A DNA stretch of 6,824 nucleotides, from contig JACOUZ010000234.1 of NCBI GenBank assembly GCA_016177515.1, positions 1 through 6,824 of the forward strand. Direction: 5' to 3'. This document shows, piece by piece, positions 5,868 through 6,824 of the stretch. The notes under the pieces were generated by a model. The model saw only the letters and a program-made list of their open reading frames with translations. It was not told the DNA's origin and made no database searches. The translations under genes were made by a program, and so were the position numbers. The first letter of the stretch is position 1; every line of letters begins with the position of its first letter. The stretch is from Acidobacteriota bacterium. GTDB lineage: Bacteria > Acidobacteriota > Polarisedimenticolia > Gp22-AA2.

Positions 5868-6410
5868 ATGAAGCGCGCACTTCTGACGTCGGCTCTTCTG
5901 TGTCTCGTCGGTCTCTCCGGCCCATCGGCGTCCAACCGCTCGGATCTCGAGGGCGAGCCGATCCTTCAGAGCCGGCCGATCGCGATCGACAAAGACGGGA
6001 ACCTCCTCTTCACGCACACCACGCCGCCACCGGGCCTGGTCGATCCGGTGGTGGTGATTGGCGAGGACGGGACACTCGCGGTCACGAATGTCCCGGCTCC
6101 ACCGGGCCTGGTTAACCCGACGGTGACGATTACCGAGGACGGGACACTCACGGTCACGAATGTCCCGGCCCCACCGGGCCTGGTTAACCCGACGGTGACG
6201 ATCACCGAGGACGGGACACTCACGGTCACGACTGCACCGGCTCCACCGGGCCTGGCCAATCCCCGTATCGTGATCGATGAGCAGGGCAACTACCTCGAGC
6301 GCACGGATGGGCCGGCCCTGGGCGTCACGGGAGCGCTGGTCCTGATGGCGCTGATGCTCGTCCTGGGAGGCTATGCCCTGGCCCGGCGCCGCACGGTGCA
6401 GGTGTCGTAG
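5868..6410 (+). CDS. Tandem-repeat surface protein with C-terminal sorting-signal-like tail
   Basis: 180 residues; family not recognised. ATG 5868 is preferred to ATG 5862 because GAGAGG lies 7 nt from the former and only 1 nt from the latter. Residues 1-22 are a signal peptide (MKRALLTSALLCLVGLSGPSAS). Residues 37-53 (RPIAIDKDGNLLFTHTT) resemble a half repeat. Four 24-residue units follow at 54-77, 78-101, 102-125 and 126-149, each PPGL.NP.V.I.EDGTL.VT...PA; the last is degenerate. The V.I.EDGTL.VT core suggests a beta-hairpin, with proline-rich joints between units. The end, GPALGVTGALVLMALMLVLGGYALARRRTVQVS, has a Pro-Ala-Leu motif, one transmembrane helix (about 154-171) and an Arg cluster (173-175), the layout of IPTL-CTERM/PEP-CTERM exosortase substrates. 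No sortase gene is in the window. The protein is probably displayed or anchored at the cell envelope. It starts 23 nt after the SurA-N-like gene. Confidence 0.8.
   Translation: MKRALLTSALLCLVGLSGPSASNRSDLEGEPILQSRPIAIDKDGNLLFTHTTPPPGLVDPVVVIGEDGTLAVTNVPAPPGLVNPTVTITEDGTLTVTNVPAPPGLVNPTVTITEDGTLTVTTAPAPPGLANPRIVIDEQGNYLERTDGPALGVTGALVLMALMLVLGGYALARRRTVQVS
6027..6314 (+). repeat. Four tandem 72-bp coding repeats
   Basis: Units start at 6027, 6099, 6171 and 6243, each opening with CCACCGGGCCTGG. Units 2 and 3 differ at only 5 of 72 positions, four of them in the last 12 nt, so this duplication is recent. Unit 1 shares the second half (GAGGACGGGACACTC...GTCACGAATGTCCCGGC) but differs in the first half. 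Unit 4 keeps the opening and then diverges. The period is an exact multiple of three, so copy number can change without breaking the frame. Confidence 0.93.
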
Positions 6411-6416
6411 CGGAAT

Positions 6417-6481
6417 TCATGCGCCCGGCGGGTCCGCCTCCAGCTCTTCGATGGTGGCGGGCCAGTCGTTGTATGGTTCTC
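6417..6481 (-). pseudogene. C-terminal tail fragment of an unidentified protein
   Basis: Immediately after the broken fpg reading, a different minus-strand frame reads REPYNDWPATIEELEADPP then Gly, Ala and a TGA stop at 6419-6417. The codons (GAA GAG CTG GAG GCG GAC) look like genuine host coding sequence, whereas the fpg frame over the same bases gives Arg/Pro/Ser-rich nonsense. It may be the last 20 or so residues of another gene brought next to fpg by a deletion. It is too short to name. Confidence 0.4.
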
Positions 6482-6824
6482 GCTTGCCAGCGTCCGGCGG
6501 AAGGCCGCCGGGTCCGCGTCGCGGAGTTCGAGGCCGCCCCGCTCGAAAGATCTCAGCGACTCCTCCCCCCGCACCAGGTGCAGCGAGGCGCGCCTCTTCG
6601 ATCCGGCGTCGGTGAGAAGGAGCGTCCCGGTCTCGAAGTCGAAGGCGGCCAGGCCGAGCTTGCCGGGGTTCTTCGCTCCGGCCGGCTTCCAGTGCAGCCG
6701 GCCGGCGATCATCAGGTGGAGGACGAGAAAGAGTTCGTGCTCGAGGCCGATCACGATGCGCTTTCCGAGGCGGCGAAGGGCGAGGACCCTCCTGTCACGT
6801 ACCGCCTCGATGGGGGGATCTACA
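6470..6824 (-). pseudogene. Truncated formamidopyrimidine-DNA glycosylase (Fpg/MutM), 5' end beyond window
   Basis: The minus strand entering from the right edge encodes 118 residues typical of Fpg, the glycosylase/AP lyase that removes 8-oxoguanine and ring-opened purines. Recognisable stretches are VDPPIEAV, LALRRLGKRIVIGLE, ELFLVLHLMIAGRLHWKP, GLAAFDFETGTLLLTDAGSKRRASLHLV and TLASENHT. The frame continues past the right edge, where the catalytic Pro1/Glu2 terminus should lie. Homology stops at ENHT. The expected continuation (LKRAL.DPRLFSGIGNAY, the helix-two-turn-helix, and the C-terminal zinc finger, about 120 residues) is absent. Instead the frame runs on as TTGPPPSKSWRRTRR and ends only at 6371, inside the 3' end of the convergent repeat-protein gene. 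A protein lacking these DNA-binding parts should be inactive. An assembly join would give the same picture. Confidence 0.72.

Noticed and set aside
5966..6289. A 107-codon minus-strand frame with repeats of VTVSVPSSVIVTVGLTRPGG
   Set aside because: It is the mirror of the 72-bp repeats in the plus-strand gene. The regular pattern comes from the DNA repeat, and there is no signal peptide or ribosome binding site.
6027..6314. The repeat array as a possible CRISPR
   Set aside because: Units are contiguous 72-bp coding repeats with no unique spacers, and they translate as a regular protein repeat.

Overview
The DNA is visibly GC-rich, with G or C at most third codon positions and many GTG/GAG/CTG/GCC codons. 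It encodes an OmpP1/FadL outer-membrane protein and several secreted or lipid-anchored proteins, so the host is a Gram-negative (diderm) bacterium. Gene style and protein flavour resemble soil or sediment lineages such as Acidobacteriota. That placement is inference only, because no phylogenetic marker is complete here.

Left part (1-1479, minus strand): an exported amidohydrolase of the N-acyl-D-amino-acid deacylase type runs off the left edge. Just upstream, and in the same reading frame, lies an orphan 71-codon piece of a TPR-family protein with neither its start nor its end. Before that is a complete chalcone-isomerase-like secreted protein. Middle (1480-4665): a short divergent intergenic region, then a FadL-type porin and a long-chain fatty acyl-CoA ligase 9 nt apart. 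They form an import-and-activate unit for fatty acids. The chalcone-isomerase fold is known in some members to bind fatty acids, so the divergent gene may belong to the same theme.

Right part (4666-6410): after a promoter-like region come three closely spaced plus-strand genes, all exported or membrane-anchored: a 121-aa secreted protein with two cysteines, a SurA-N-like protein with no visible parvulin domain, and a 180-aa protein. The last has four tandem 24-residue repeats and a C-terminal Pro/hydrophobic/Arg-Arg-Arg tail like exosortase-type (IPTL/PEP-CTERM) sorting signals. This is the least-described part of the window and the best candidate for a new surface-protein module.

Right edge (6417-6824, minus strand): the middle of a formamidopyrimidine-DNA glycosylase (Fpg/MutM) stops abruptly after an ENHT motif and is joined, out of frame, to what looks like the tail of another protein. 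Both minus-strand flanks therefore carry gene scars, which mean either real deletions or assembly chimeras.
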